Shown here one piece after another: positions 1-10,860 of a DNA stretch of 64,000 nucleotides; the stretch's first letter is position 1; the number at the start of each line of letters is the position of its first letter. The translations under genes and the position numbers were made by a program. The notes under the pieces are model-generated. The model did no database searches and was not told the origin of the DNA. It worked only from the letters and a program-made list of their open reading frames with translations. Source of the DNA: Mycobacterium sp. SMC-4. Lineage in GTDB: Bacteria > Actinomycetota > Actinomycetes > Mycobacteriales > Mycobacteriaceae. The stretch lies in contig NZ_CP079869.1 in the NCBI RefSeq assembly GCF_025263265.1, forward strand, positions 434,001 through 498,000. The letters are read 5' to 3'.

Positions 1-100
1 TGATCAGCTCGACCAGGAAAAACACGGTCAAGATGGCGGCGGCCAGGATCATCCGGGAGACCCGGGCATCGGTGTGACCGTGATCGTGTCCCGCACCCAT
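1..100 (-). CDS. Cation diffusion facilitator transporter, N-terminal fragment
   Basis: Only the first 33 codons lie in the window; the gene runs off the left edge. The start is ATG at 100-98. The peptide begins with a His/Asp-rich stretch (MGAGHDHGHTDAR) and passes straight into a hydrophobic helix (MILAAAILTVFFLVELI). A metal-binding histidine head followed by the first membrane helix is typical of CDF zinc/cobalt/iron exporters. A palindromic operator candidate lies 10 bp upstream, consistent with metal-responsive control. The family call rests on a short fragment, so it is probable rather than certain. Confidence 0.6.
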   Translation of the reverse strand, partial: MGAGHDHGHTDARVSRMILAAAILTVFFLVELI

Positions 101-110
101 GCGGATCAAT

Positions 111-130
111 ATATGCGCATTACCGCATAT
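111..130. promoter_or_regulatory. Inverted repeat, candidate metalloregulator operator of the CDF gene
   Basis: Two perfect 7-bp arms, ATATGCG and CGCATAT, are separated by 6 bp directly upstream of the CDF start at 100. The site is A/T-rich against a G+C-rich background. Size and position resemble ArsR/SmtB-type operators, which commonly control metal exporters. No regulator gene is visible here, so the cognate protein is unknown. Confidence 0.45.
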
Positions 131-141
131 GTGACAAGCGG

Positions 142-917
142 CTACAGCCACGCCGCCCAGAAGCGCGTCAACCGCCCGCCGAGCGACGACAGCGCGGACG
201 GCACTCCCGACAGCTCGAACACCCAGTACACGGCGCCGAAGAACCACTGGTTCAGCGGCGGGGTGAGCAGCACGACCAGCAGGACCAGGAAGCCCCACTG
301 ACTGACCGGTGCCACTGCGCGCCGGGTCGCGTCGCTCAGATGCGGCTCGAGTGCGCCGTAACCGTCCAGTCCCGGGATCGGCAGCAGGTTCAGCAGCAGG
401 GCCGTCACCTGAAGGAACGCCAGAAACGCCAGCCCGGCCCAGAACACTGCGCGGGCAGGGTCGAACAGCACACGGGTCACCACCAGCAGCACCACGGCCA
501 ACACCAGGTTCATCGCCGGGCCCGCCAGGCTGACCACGGTCCGCTGCCGGCGCGTCATCGCCGAGGTCTGCAGATAGACCGCGCCGCCGGGCAGGCCGAT
601 CCCACCCAGCGCGATGAACAGCACCGGCAGGCCCAGCGACAGCAGCGGATGGGAGTACTTGCGTGGATTGAGCGTCAGATAACCCCGCCCGGCCACCCCG
701 TGATCCCCGAACCGCCATGCGGTGTAGGCGTGACCGAACTCGTGCAGGCACAGCGACACCAGCCAGCCGCCCAGCACCAGGACGAACACCCCGACGTAGG
801 CCATCGGCTGCACCCGCTCGGCCGCCAGCCACGCCAGCACCCCACCGGCGACCGTGGTGGCCACCAGAAACCAGAACCACACGCTCGGCCGCACGGACTG
901 GCGCAGCGGGCCCATGC

Positions 918-921
<4 letters not shown>
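142..921 (-). CDS. Site-2 protease-type M50 metallopeptidase (Rv0359-like)
   Basis: Polytopic membrane zinc protease of family M50. The zinc motif HEFGH is at about residues 60-64 in a membrane helix, and the second metal-ligand motif NLLPIPGLDG is in the C-terminal half. I chose GTG at 921 (VSMGPLRQ), which overlaps the TGA of the upstream gene as GTGA; ATG at 915 is the alternative. About 259 residues with roughly five to six membrane segments matches the compact mycobacterial M50 proteins without a PDZ domain. It forms a coupled pair with the preceding Rv0358-like gene. Its substrate is unknown; cleavage of membrane-anchored regulators is the family role. Confidence 0.85.
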
Positions 922-3561
<2,640 letters not shown>

Positions 3562-3567
3562 ACGCCG

Positions 3568-4674
3568 ATGGAAAAAGGGCTTGGCGAATTCTTTCGGAGC
3601 TGGTGGCGCCAGCCGTTTGACTTCGACTGGACCATCCGGCATTTGCGGGCGCGCGGAATGCTGCGGATCCACCAGGTCTTCATCGGATGCTTCGCGCTGC
3701 TCTACGGCCTCACCGCGACGCTGACGGTGCAGGGCGGGCTGGTCGACGGTGGCCCGCCCGGCGGCCGGATCATCGTGATGGTCATCGCGGTGAGTTCGAC
3801 GGTACTCGGCGTGATCTGGATCGTCGGACCGTGGCCGACCGAGCGGCAGTCCGCGGCGTTCGTCATCTACGCCGACTTCGCCGTGGTGGCCGTGATCGCC
3901 TGCTGTGCCGATGCATTCGTTGCGATGCCGGGGTTGGCGCTGCTGGCGGCCAACGGCATCTACATGGTCATTGCACACGGTCCCCGCGCGATGCTGGCGC
4001 ACCTGCTGTTCACCATCGTGGCGTTCGCGTACTTCTACGGCCTGGCGCTCTACCAGGGGACCGCGTCGGCGACGGTCACCACCGTGCGACTGTTGGTGTT
4101 GATGCCGACGGTCGTCGGCATGCCGGTGATCGTGCAGTCCTATCTGCTGGCGTTGCGGATAGGCGCGATGGACGCGTTGCACGATCCGCTGACGCGGCTG
4201 TACAACCGGCGCGGATTCGACGTCGACGTGGCAGAACTGGTGCCGACCGGTAGCGGCCGGATCGGCGTGCTGGCCATCGACGTCGACAAGTTCAAGGCGA
4301 TCAACGACGGGTACGGCCACGATGCCGGCGACCGGGTGCTGGTGGCGGTCGCCGACGCGGCGCGCGATGCGGTGTCGCGGCTCGGCGTGCGGTCGGTGAC
4401 CGCACGCACCGGTGGTGAGGAGTTCGTGATCGTGGCCGACGCTGCGCCGGCCACGATGCGCCAGCTGGCCGAGCTGATGCATCAGGAGCTCTCCGGCATC
4501 GACGCGGCCATGGTCCCCACGGTCAGCATCGGGGTCGCCACGATGCGCCTGGACGGTCATGACGTGCGCGAGGCAGTGCGTGCCCTGGTCGAGCGGGCCG
4601 ATCAGGCGATGTATCGGGCCAAGAACGCCGGCGGCGATCAGACGGTGGTCGCCGAGCCGCTCAGTCCCGACTGA
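3568..4674 (+). CDS. Membrane diguanylate cyclase (GGEEF)
   Basis: 368 residues. The first 190 or so contain about six hydrophobic helices. They are followed by a GGDEF domain with DPLTRLYNRRGFD, the metal-binding DVDKFKAINDGYGHDAGD, and the active-site GGEEF at about 282-286. It should make cyclic di-GMP from two GTP at the membrane. The RxxD product-inhibition site expected five residues before GGEEF is absent (Gly and Ser replace Arg and Asp). No EAL domain is present. It follows the thioesterase by 6 bp and may share the purA transcript. I am not aware of a counterpart at this position in M. tuberculosis. The sensed signal is unknown. Confidence 0.85.
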   Translation: MEKGLGEFFRSWWRQPFDFDWTIRHLRARGMLRIHQVFIGCFALLYGLTATLTVQGGLVDGGPPGGRIIVMVIAVSSTVLGVIWIVGPWPTERQSAAFVIYADFAVVAVIACCADAFVAMPGLALLAANGIYMVIAHGPRAMLAHLLFTIVAFAYFYGLALYQGTASATVTTVRLLVLMPTVVGMPVIVQSYLLALRIGAMDALHDPLTRLYNRRGFDVDVAELVPTGSGRIGVLAIDVDKFKAINDGYGHDAGDRVLVAVADAARDAVSRLGVRSVTARTGGEEFVIVADAAPATMRQLAELMHQELSGIDAAMVPTVSIGVATMRLDGHDVREAVRALVERADQAMYRAKNAGGDQTVVAEPLSPD

Positions 4675-4683
4675 GCGTGCCGT

Positions 4684-4893
4684 TCAGTCCTCGAAGCGCA
4701 GCGCGTTGGCCGGGCACAGGTTGATGGCGTCGCGCGCGTGCTCGATCGACTCACCGGTCACCTCTTCGGTGAGTACGACGACGATGCCCTCGTCGTCTTG
4801 GTCGAACACCTCGCCGGCGACCATCACGCAGTTGCCGGCCTGGATGCAGAATTCGCGCTCGGCGGCCACTTTCATGTGTTGCTCAGAAGTCAT
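4684..4893 (-). CDS. [3Fe-4S] ferredoxin, P450 redox partner
   Basis: 69 residues, the normal size for the small actinobacterial ferredoxins that feed electrons to P450s. The cluster ligands are visible as FCIQAGNC (Cys, x5, Cys) and the distal CPANAL. Three cysteines, with a non-cysteine in the usual fourth position, predict a 3Fe-4S cluster. It lies 25 bp downstream of the P450 on the same strand, so it is almost certainly its dedicated donor. A ferredoxin reductase is not encoded nearby and must come from elsewhere. Confidence 0.92.
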   Translation of the reverse strand: MTSEQHMKVAAEREFCIQAGNCVMVAGEVFDQDDEGIVVVLTEEVTGESIEHARDAINLCPANALRFED

Positions 4894-4918
4894 CTCATCC
4901 CTACTGCGCAGTCATCGG

Positions 4919-6112
4919 TCACCAGGTGACCCTCAACGATGCCAGACCGTAGATGAAATGGAAGCCGCGGAACGGCACATCGTCGAAGTCTTCGGCCAGT
5001 GCCAGCGCCGGGAACCGCCGCAGCAACGCCGGGAAGGCGGTCTGCATCTCCATCCGTGCGAGCGGCGCGCCCAGGCAGTGGTGCACACCGTGACCGAAAC
5101 CGACGTGGCCGAGGGCGGCGCCGCGGCTGATGTCGAACACGTCCGCGCGCTCGACGAAGGCGTCGTCCCGGTTGGCTGCCGGCAGCGAGGCGAACACCAG
5201 CGACCCGGCGGGGATCTCGACGCCGGCGAGCTCGACGTCGCCGGTCGTCAGCCGCGGTATCGCCGTGTGCACGATCGACAGCCAGCGCATCAGCTCCTCG
5301 ATCGCCGGTGCCACCGCGTCGGGGTCGTCGCGGACGGCGGCGAGCTGATCGGGGTGGCGCAACAGGGTCAGCGTTCCCAGCGCCAGCATGTTCGACGTCG
5401 TCTCGTGTCCGGCCAGCAGCAGCAGGCCGGCGATCCCGATCAGCTCGTCGTCGGTGAGGTCGTCGCCGTGCTCTCGGATGAGCATGCCGAGGATGTCGTC
5501 CTGGGGCTCCGACCGGGCCGCGGCGACCAGCCTGCCCATGTACTCGCGGCCCTCGCGCTGCAGTTCCAGGCGTTCCGGGATCGGGATCGACAGGTCGAGC
5601 TGGCGGGCGCTGCGTCGCTGGAAGTCGTCGCGGTCGGCGTAGGGCACCCCGAGCAGTTCGCAGATCACCAGCGACGGGATGGGCAGGGCGAAGTGCTCGA
5701 CCAGATCGGCGGGAGCGCCCGCGGCGGCCATCGTGTCGAGGGCGCCCTCGACGATCTCGACGATGCGCGGCTGCAGCCGCTTCATCCGCCGGAAGGTGAA
5801 CTCGCTGGTGAGCATGCGGCGTAGCCGCTGGTGCTCGGGCGGGTCGAGCGCGAGCAGGTTGCCGGCGCGGGCGCGGGTCAGCTCGTCCTGGTCGATTCCC
5901 ACCCCGGGGGCCGCCGGTCGGCGGTTGGAGAAGCGGTGGTGATCGGAGAGCACGGTCTTGACGTCGTCATAACGCGTCACCAGATAGGCCTGCATACCGA
6001 ACGCGCCGGTCACCGTCGTGACCCCGGCATCGCGCCGCGCGTCGCGCAGCTCGGGCACCGGTTCCAGACCGGCCCTGCGCATGTGCAGCGGCGGCGGCGG
6101 TGTCCCGGTCAT
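4919..6112 (-). CDS. Cytochrome P450
   Basis: 397-residue soluble class I P450. Visible motifs are the I-helix oxygen-activation sequence AGHETTS, the K-helix ExxR (EELMRWL), and the heme loop FGHGVHHCLG with the thiolate ligand at Cys346. The overall look is that of bacterial CYP105/107-like hydroxylases, but I cannot assign a CYP family. Its ATG overlaps the stop of the MMPL gene (ATGA), and a 3Fe-4S ferredoxin follows, giving an MMPL-P450-ferredoxin operon divergent from a MarR regulator. This suggests oxidation of a hydrophobic small molecule coupled to its export or resistance. The substrate is unknown. Confidence 0.95.
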   Translation of the reverse strand: MTGTPPPPLHMRRAGLEPVPELRDARRDAGVTTVTGAFGMQAYLVTRYDDVKTVLSDHHRFSNRRPAAPGVGIDQDELTRARAGNLLALDPPEHQRLRRMLTSEFTFRRMKRLQPRIVEIVEGALDTMAAAGAPADLVEHFALPIPSLVICELLGVPYADRDDFQRRSARQLDLSIPIPERLELQREGREYMGRLVAAARSEPQDDILGMLIREHGDDLTDDELIGIAGLLLLAGHETTSNMLALGTLTLLRHPDQLAAVRDDPDAVAPAIEELMRWLSIVHTAIPRLTTGDVELAGVEIPAGSLVFASLPAANRDDAFVERADVFDISRGAALGHVGFGHGVHHCLGAPLARMEMQTAFPALLRRFPALALAEDFDDVPFRGFHFIYGLASLRVTW

Positions 6113-8148
6113 GCATCGACGTTACGGTCTGCTCGCAGAGCAGGCCACCAGACCTTCGGGCCGATGAGGGTGAACAGCGCGGGGATGATCACCGTGCGGA
6201 CGACGAAGGTGTCCAGCAGGATGCCGAGGCCGACGATGATCCCGATCTGGGTCAGCACGATCAGCGGCAACACCCCGAGCACGCAGAACACCGAGGCCAG
6301 CACGATTCCGGCGCTGGTGATGACGGCTCCGGTGGCTGATACCGCGCGCACGATGCCGTCGCGGGTGCCGTGGGCAGGGGTCTCCTCGCGCGCCCGGGTG
6401 ACCAGGAAGATCGTGTAGTCCACGCCCAGGGCGACCAGGAACAGGAACGCGAACAGCGGGGCGGTGACGTCCAGCGCGGGGAACCCGAACACGTGCACGC
6501 TGGCCCAGCCGCCCACCCCGAGCGCGGCCAGCGCACTGAGCACGGTGGTCGAGACCAGGATCAGCGGCGCCAGCGCCGAGCGCAGCAGCACATAGAGCAC
6601 TGCGAGCACGACGATCAGGATCGCCGGTACCACCACGGCCCGGTCGTGGGCTGCCGCGGCGGCTGCGTCGCGCGCCTGGGCGTCCGAACCGCCGACCAGT
6701 GCGCGTTCATCGGCGGCGTGCACGTTGTCGCGCAGCGCGTCGATGGTCTCGAACGCCTCGTCGGAAGCCGGCTCGGCGGCCAGCACCACCGACCACTGGG
6801 TCAACCCGTCCGGCGAGGTACCGGCGGGGTCGGCTGAGACCACACCCTGGGTCTCGGAGATGGCCCGTTGCACCTGTGCGCTGCGGTCGGTCGCGGCGAT
6901 CACCCGGGCCGGATCGGTCACCCCGCTGGGGAAATGAGCGGCCAGCCGGTCATATCCGTTGACCGACTCGGCCTCGACGCGGAACTGTTCGGTCTGGGAC
7001 AACCCGACCGGGGTCGCGAACAACCCGGTGCACAGCACGGCCAGTGCGCCGATGGCCACCGTCGACACGACACCGGGGCGTCGGGCCACCCCGGCCGCAA
7101 TCCGGTGCCAGATGCCGGTGTCGGTCAGCGCCCGGTCCCCGACCCGGGGAATGAAGGGCCAGAACAACTTCCGGCCGAACACTCCGAGCAGAGGCGGCAG
7201 TACCAGCAGCACGAATGCGGCTGCGACCAGCAGGCCGGATGCGGCCTGTACTCCCAGGCTGCGGGTGCTCGGCGAGGTTGCCAGCAGCAGCGTCAGCAGG
7301 GCCAGCACCACGGTGGCGTTGCTGGCGAGGATGGCCGGACCGGCACGGCGCACCGCGGTGTCCAGCGCCTGCCAGTGCGAGTCCGTGCGGGCCAACTCTT
7401 CCCGGTAGCGCGAGATCAGCAGGAGCGCGTAGTTCGTTCCGGCCCCGAAAACCAGCACGCTGGTGATGCCCGCCGTCGACCCGTCGGGGGTCATGCCGAA
7501 CAGTTCGGCCACGGCGGTGCCCAACACGGAGCCGACCCGGTCGGCGAAACCGATCACCAGGAGCGGCGCCAGCCACAGCACCGGTGAGCGGTAGGTGACG
7601 ATCAGCAGCAGCGCCACCACGGTCGCGGTGACCGCGAGCAACGTGACGTTGGCGCCGGAGAACGAGTTCGCGATGTCGGCACCGAAGGCCGGTCCACCGG
7701 TGATCTCGGCACGCAGATCGCCGGGCAGCCCGTCGTCGGCCGCGCCGCGCAACTCCTCGACCTTGTCGGTCAGCTCGAAGCCGGACAGTTCGGTACTCAG
7801 CGCGACGGTGACGACCGCGGCCGCGCCGTCATCAGAGACCAGCGCCGGCGGGCCAACCGGTGGCGCCGTGCCGGCGGCGGCCAGCAGTCGCTGGCGCGCG
7901 TCGTCGACCGCGGCGCGGTCCTGCGGGGTCAGCACCGATCCGTCCGCGCGGGTGACGACCAGGATCGCGGGTACCCGGTCTCCGCCGGGGAACCCGGCGC
8001 GGGCAGCCTCGGCGCGCGCGGATTCGGCGTCGGCGGGAACCGCGACCGGGGACTGTTGTCCGGAGTCGCTACTGCCGACCAGGCCCATCAGGGCACCCGA
8101 CAGCGCCACGATGACCAACGCAAGCATCCAGGAGAAGCGTCGCGACAT
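6109..8148 (-). CDS. MMPL-family RND transporter
   Basis: 679 residues with the RND/MMPL plan of two repeated units: an N-terminal helix, a large extracytoplasmic loop (about 35-165), a block of helices (about 165-340), a second loop (about 370-490) and a second helix block to the end. The motif VFGAGTNYALLLISRYREEL of the first block and FLVALGVDYTIFLVTRAREE of the second are the typical helix-4-like repeats with proton-relay residues. It is shorter than the lipid-exporting MmpL proteins, closer to YdfJ-like MMPLs. It is first in an operon with P450 and ferredoxin, and a GGAGG precedes the ATG. The likely role is efflux of a hydrophobic compound. Confidence 0.88.
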   Translation of the reverse strand: MSRRFSWMLALVIVALSGALMGLVGSSDSGQQSPVAVPADAESARAEAARAGFPGGDRVPAILVVTRADGSVLTPQDRAAVDDARQRLLAAAGTAPPVGPPALVSDDGAAAVVTVALSTELSGFELTDKVEELRGAADDGLPGDLRAEITGGPAFGADIANSFSGANVTLLAVTATVVALLLIVTYRSPVLWLAPLLVIGFADRVGSVLGTAVAELFGMTPDGSTAGITSVLVFGAGTNYALLLISRYREELARTDSHWQALDTAVRRAGPAILASNATVVLALLTLLLATSPSTRSLGVQAASGLLVAAAFVLLVLPPLLGVFGRKLFWPFIPRVGDRALTDTGIWHRIAAGVARRPGVVSTVAIGALAVLCTGLFATPVGLSQTEQFRVEAESVNGYDRLAAHFPSGVTDPARVIAATDRSAQVQRAISETQGVVSADPAGTSPDGLTQWSVVLAAEPASDEAFETIDALRDNVHAADERALVGGSDAQARDAAAAAAHDRAVVVPAILIVVLAVLYVLLRSALAPLILVSTTVLSALAALGVGGWASVHVFGFPALDVTAPLFAFLFLVALGVDYTIFLVTRAREETPAHGTRDGIVRAVSATGAVITSAGIVLASVFCVLGVLPLIVLTQIGIIVGLGILLDTFVVRTVIIPALFTLIGPKVWWPALRADRNVDA

Positions 8149-8167
8149 GCCTCCAATATTTCAGAGA

Positions 8168-8180
8168 ATTAATCATTAAT
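8168..8180. promoter_or_regulatory. A/T-rich palindrome between MMPL and marR, candidate MarR operator
   Basis: The 58-bp spacer between the divergent MMPL and marR starts contains two ATTAAT arms around a single C, inside an unusually A/T-rich run (about 8157-8193). MarR proteins bind such dyads between themselves and the gene they control. The site could repress both promoters. No binding data are available; the call rests on symmetry and position. Confidence 0.5.
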
Positions 8181-8206
8181 CAACTTAAATTCGATAGGGT
8201 GGGGGA

Positions 8207-8737
8207 GTGGACAGCGCGGATCGGGAAGGACTGGAAGCACTCATCGCCGCCGACGTCCGGGCGCTCACGGCGGCTTCGGATCGGATAGGCCACGACTTCG
8301 CGGGCCTGCACGCCTTGACGGCCAACGACTTCCGCGCGTTGCTGCACGTGATGGTGGCCGAATCGGCCGGCGAGCCGCTGACTGCGGGGGAACTCAGCCG
8401 GCGGCTGGGAGTATCCGGCGCGGCGGTGACCTACCTGGTCGAGCGGATGATCGCGTCCCGTCACCTGTTGCGCGGTGCCGACCCTGCCGACCGGCGCAAG
8501 GTGCTGTTGCGCGTCGCCGACCACGGCACCGCCGTGGCCCGGGACTTCTTCACCCCGCTGGCTGATCACACGCACATCGCACTGGCCGAGCTGCCCGACC
8601 GTGACCTGGCCGCTGCGCACCGGGTGTTCGGCGCGCTCATCGACGCGATGGTGCAGTTCCGGACGGAATTGGAGGCCGACCCGCAGCCCGGTGGTCCCCA
8701 CCGGTCGCCCGGGTCTGGCAGGCTGGATCGTCGATGA
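8207..8737 (+). CDS. MarR-family transcriptional regulator
   Basis: About 176 residues. The winged-helix core is readable: LTAGELSRRLGVSGAAVTYLVERM as recognition helices, followed by the wing DPADRRKVLLRV, a classic MarR DR-K signature. The GTG start at 8207 is directly preceded by GGGGGAG, which is too close for an ideal ribosome site. An in-frame start elsewhere or a short leader is possible. It is divergent from the MMPL-P450-ferredoxin operon. Its stop overlaps the start of purT (ATGA), so it also heads the purT-metZ gene run. Regulation of the efflux/P450 operon by a hydrophobic ligand is the simplest inference. Confidence 0.88.
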   Translation: MDSADREGLEALIAADVRALTAASDRIGHDFAGLHALTANDFRALLHVMVAESAGEPLTAGELSRRLGVSGAAVTYLVERMIASRHLLRGADPADRRKVLLRVADHGTAVARDFFTPLADHTHIALAELPDRDLAAAHRVFGALIDAMVQFRTELEADPQPGGPHRSPGSGRLDRR

Positions 8738-9963
8738 GTGAGACGACGGATAGCGGCTCGGTCGCCGAACACGCGGCCGGCCCCGGCACGGCCACGGTGA
8801 TGCTGCTGGGAGCCGGTGAACGCAGCCGCGAGCTGGTGTTGGCGTTTCAGCGGCTCGGGGCGACGGTCATCGCTGTCGACGAGTACTCCGGGGCGCCCGC
8901 GCACCAGGTGGCCGACCGCAGCGCGGTGCTGACCCTGACCGATACCGCAGCCCTGGCCGAGCTGATCGAGTCCGAAAATCCGGACATCGTGGTCGCCGAC
9001 ACCGGCGCGGTCGCCACCGACGCACTGATCGCGGTGGCCGAACGCGGCGAGGTCGAGGTGTTCCCCACCCCCCGCAGCGCCCGTCTGTCGCTGGACGGCG
9101 AGGGACTGCGACGGCTGGCCGCCGACGAACTGGGCCTGCCGACCGCACCGTTCTGGTTCGCCGGCTCGGTCGACGAGCTCGCCGCGATTGCGACGCATGC
9201 CGGATTCCCGCTGGTGGTCAAGCCGGTCGCGGCGGCGCCCGGGGAGGGACAGTCGGTGCTGTTGCGGCCCGACGACATCGAGCCGGCCTGGCGCCGCGCC
9301 GTCGCCGGCGGCCGACTGAGCCTGCACCGGGTGATGGTCGAGTCGGTCGTCGAGGTCGACGTCGAGGTGACGTTGTTGACCGTGCGTACCACCGGCCCGG
9401 CCGGGCCGGCGGTGTCCTTCTGCGAGCCGATCGGGCACCACGAACTCGACGGCGGCACCATCGAGGCCTGGCAGCCCCAGCAGCTGTCCCCGGCGGCGCT
9501 GGACGCGGCGAAGTCGATCGCGGCCCGGATCGTCAACTCCCTGGGTGGCCGCGGCGTGTTCGCCGTCGAACTACTGGTGCGCGGCGACGAGGTGTACTTC
9601 GCCGACGTGCGGCCCCGCCCGCACGACACCGGGTTGGTGACGCTGCGATCGCAACGCCTCAGCGAGTTCGAGTTGCATGCGCGGGCCATTCTCGGGCTGC
9701 CGGTGGACACGATCATGATCTCGCCCGGCGCGATCGAGGTGAATTATCGGACCTCGGAGAACACCGCCGCAGGCGATGTGTCCCGGCGGGCCGTGCTGGC
9801 CGAAGCGCTGGCGGTCGCCGAGAGCGATGTCCGGCTCTTCAGCGGCGCCGACCAGTCCGCCGGCCGGCCGTGGCACACGCTGGCCGCGGCGACCGCTCCC
9901 GACGTCATCGTCGCGCGCGATCGCGCTCGCCGTATCGCCGCGGCCATCCGGAATCTTCGATGA
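8734..9963 (+). CDS. purT: Formate-dependent GAR transformylase (phosphoribosylglycinamide formyltransferase 2)
   Basis: 409 residues of the ATP-grasp superfamily. It uses formate and ATP to formylate glycinamide ribonucleotide in purine synthesis, an alternative to folate-dependent PurN. Seen in sequence: a pre-ATP-grasp Rossmann start VMLLGAGERSREL, the family block VAVDEYSGAPAHQVADRS (here VIAVDEYSGAPA), the ATP-grasp core FPLVVKPVAAAPGEGQSV, and the metal/ATP segment FAVELLVRGDEVYFADVRPRPHD. ATG at 8734 overlaps the marR stop. Equivalent to Rv0389 of M. tuberculosis. It is followed without gaps by three to four genes ending at metZ. Confidence 0.95.
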   Translation: MSETTDSGSVAEHAAGPGTATVMLLGAGERSRELVLAFQRLGATVIAVDEYSGAPAHQVADRSAVLTLTDTAALAELIESENPDIVVADTGAVATDALIAVAERGEVEVFPTPRSARLSLDGEGLRRLAADELGLPTAPFWFAGSVDELAAIATHAGFPLVVKPVAAAPGEGQSVLLRPDDIEPAWRRAVAGGRLSLHRVMVESVVEVDVEVTLLTVRTTGPAGPAVSFCEPIGHHELDGGTIEAWQPQQLSPAALDAAKSIAARIVNSLGGRGVFAVELLVRGDEVYFADVRPRPHDTGLVTLRSQRLSEFELHARAILGLPVDTIMISPGAIEVNYRTSENTAAGDVSRRAVLAEALAVAESDVRLFSGADQSAGRPWHTLAAATAPDVIVARDRARRIAAAIRNLR

Positions 9964-10427
9964 GCGAGTCCGACGGTTCCGACAAATCCGGGCCGTCCGA
10001 CGAATCCACCGGCAGCAGCGCCGGTCCGTTCCTCGGGGCGCTGACGATCATTGTCGCCGTCGTGATCGCAATCTGGTTGTTCAACGTGTTCTCCGGCGAC
10101 GAACTGACTGACGAACAACAGATCGCCCGCGCGGCAGCGGGGCAGAACGACGCGTTGCAGCGCTCCGACTACGCCGCATTCCAGTCCTATTCTTGTCTCG
10201 CCCAGCACCGCACCGAGTCTGAAATCCTGGATCGGCAAAGGGATTCCGAGCAGCAGCGGGGTAACCGGGTGGTGGAGCGGCTGAACTCCATCGCCATCGA
10301 CGGTGACCGGGCCACCGCGGAGGTCACCTACTACTTCCTCGATGACCGTGACACCAAGGAGACGGTCCCGATCACCTTCCTGCGCGAGGGCGGGGGCTGG
10401 AAGGTCTGTTCGCTCGGCCCGAGCTAG
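9960..10427 (+). CDS. Small membrane-anchored lumazine-binding-like protein
   Basis: 155 residues: a Ser/Gly/Asp-rich cytoplasmic head (1-22), one membrane helix (about 24-46, FLGALTIIVAVVIAIWLF), then an external domain with the pattern NDALQRSDYAAFQSYSCLAQ and VTYYFLDDRDTKETVPITFLREGGGWKVC. That pattern matches the NTF2-like fold of mycobacterial DUF4878/lumazine-binding-like proteins. Two cysteines may form a disulfide. ATG overlaps the purT stop (ATGA). The function is not known. The conserved neighbours are metabolic, so the placement gives little hint. Confidence 0.7.
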   Translation: MSESDGSDKSGPSDESTGSSAGPFLGALTIIVAVVIAIWLFNVFSGDELTDEQQIARAAAGQNDALQRSDYAAFQSYSCLAQHRTESEILDRQRDSEQQRGNRVVERLNSIAIDGDRATAEVTYYFLDDRDTKETVPITFLREGGGWKVCSLGPS

Positions 10428-10446
10428 CTGTGCGACACTCCTGACC

Positions 10447-10860
10447 GTGAGTTACGCCGGAGACATCACGCCGGAACAGGCATGGAAGCTGCTGAGCGAG
10501 AATGCCGATGCCGTGCTGGTTGACGTTCGTACCGATGCCGAGTGGCGCTTCGTCGGGGTGCCGGATCTGACGTCGCTGCAGCGCGACGCGGTGTTCATCG
10601 AATGGAACCGCAGCGACGGGTCGCGCAACAGCGGCTTCGTCGAGGACCTGCTCGCCGCCGGCGTCGCCCCCGGGCAACGTCCGGTGGTGTTCCTGTGTCG
10701 CTCCGGCAACCGGTCGATCGGTGCCGCCGAGGCGGCGACCGAAGCCGGTATCGGACCGTCTTACAACATCCTCGACGGGTTCGAGGGCGATCTCGACGAG
10801 CACAAGCACCGTGGGGCCACCGGCTGGAAGGCCGTCGGGCTGCCCTGGAAGCAATCATGA
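10447..10860 (+). CDS. Rhodanese-like sulfurtransferase (Rv0390-like)
   Basis: 137 residues, single rhodanese domain. The active-site loop is CRSGNR with the persulfide-carrying Cys at about 84. The substrate-side features DVRTDAEWRFVGVPD and GFEGD are typical. GTG at 10447 was chosen because it follows the previous stop closely and gives the M. tuberculosis length. The stop overlaps metZ's ATG. Pairing with metZ suggests sulfur transfer linked to homocysteine synthesis, although direct partnership is an inference. Confidence 0.9.
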   Translation: MSYAGDITPEQAWKLLSENADAVLVDVRTDAEWRFVGVPDLTSLQRDAVFIEWNRSDGSRNSGFVEDLLAAGVAPGQRPVVFLCRSGNRSIGAAEAATEAGIGPSYNILDGFEGDLDEHKHRGATGWKAVGLPWKQS

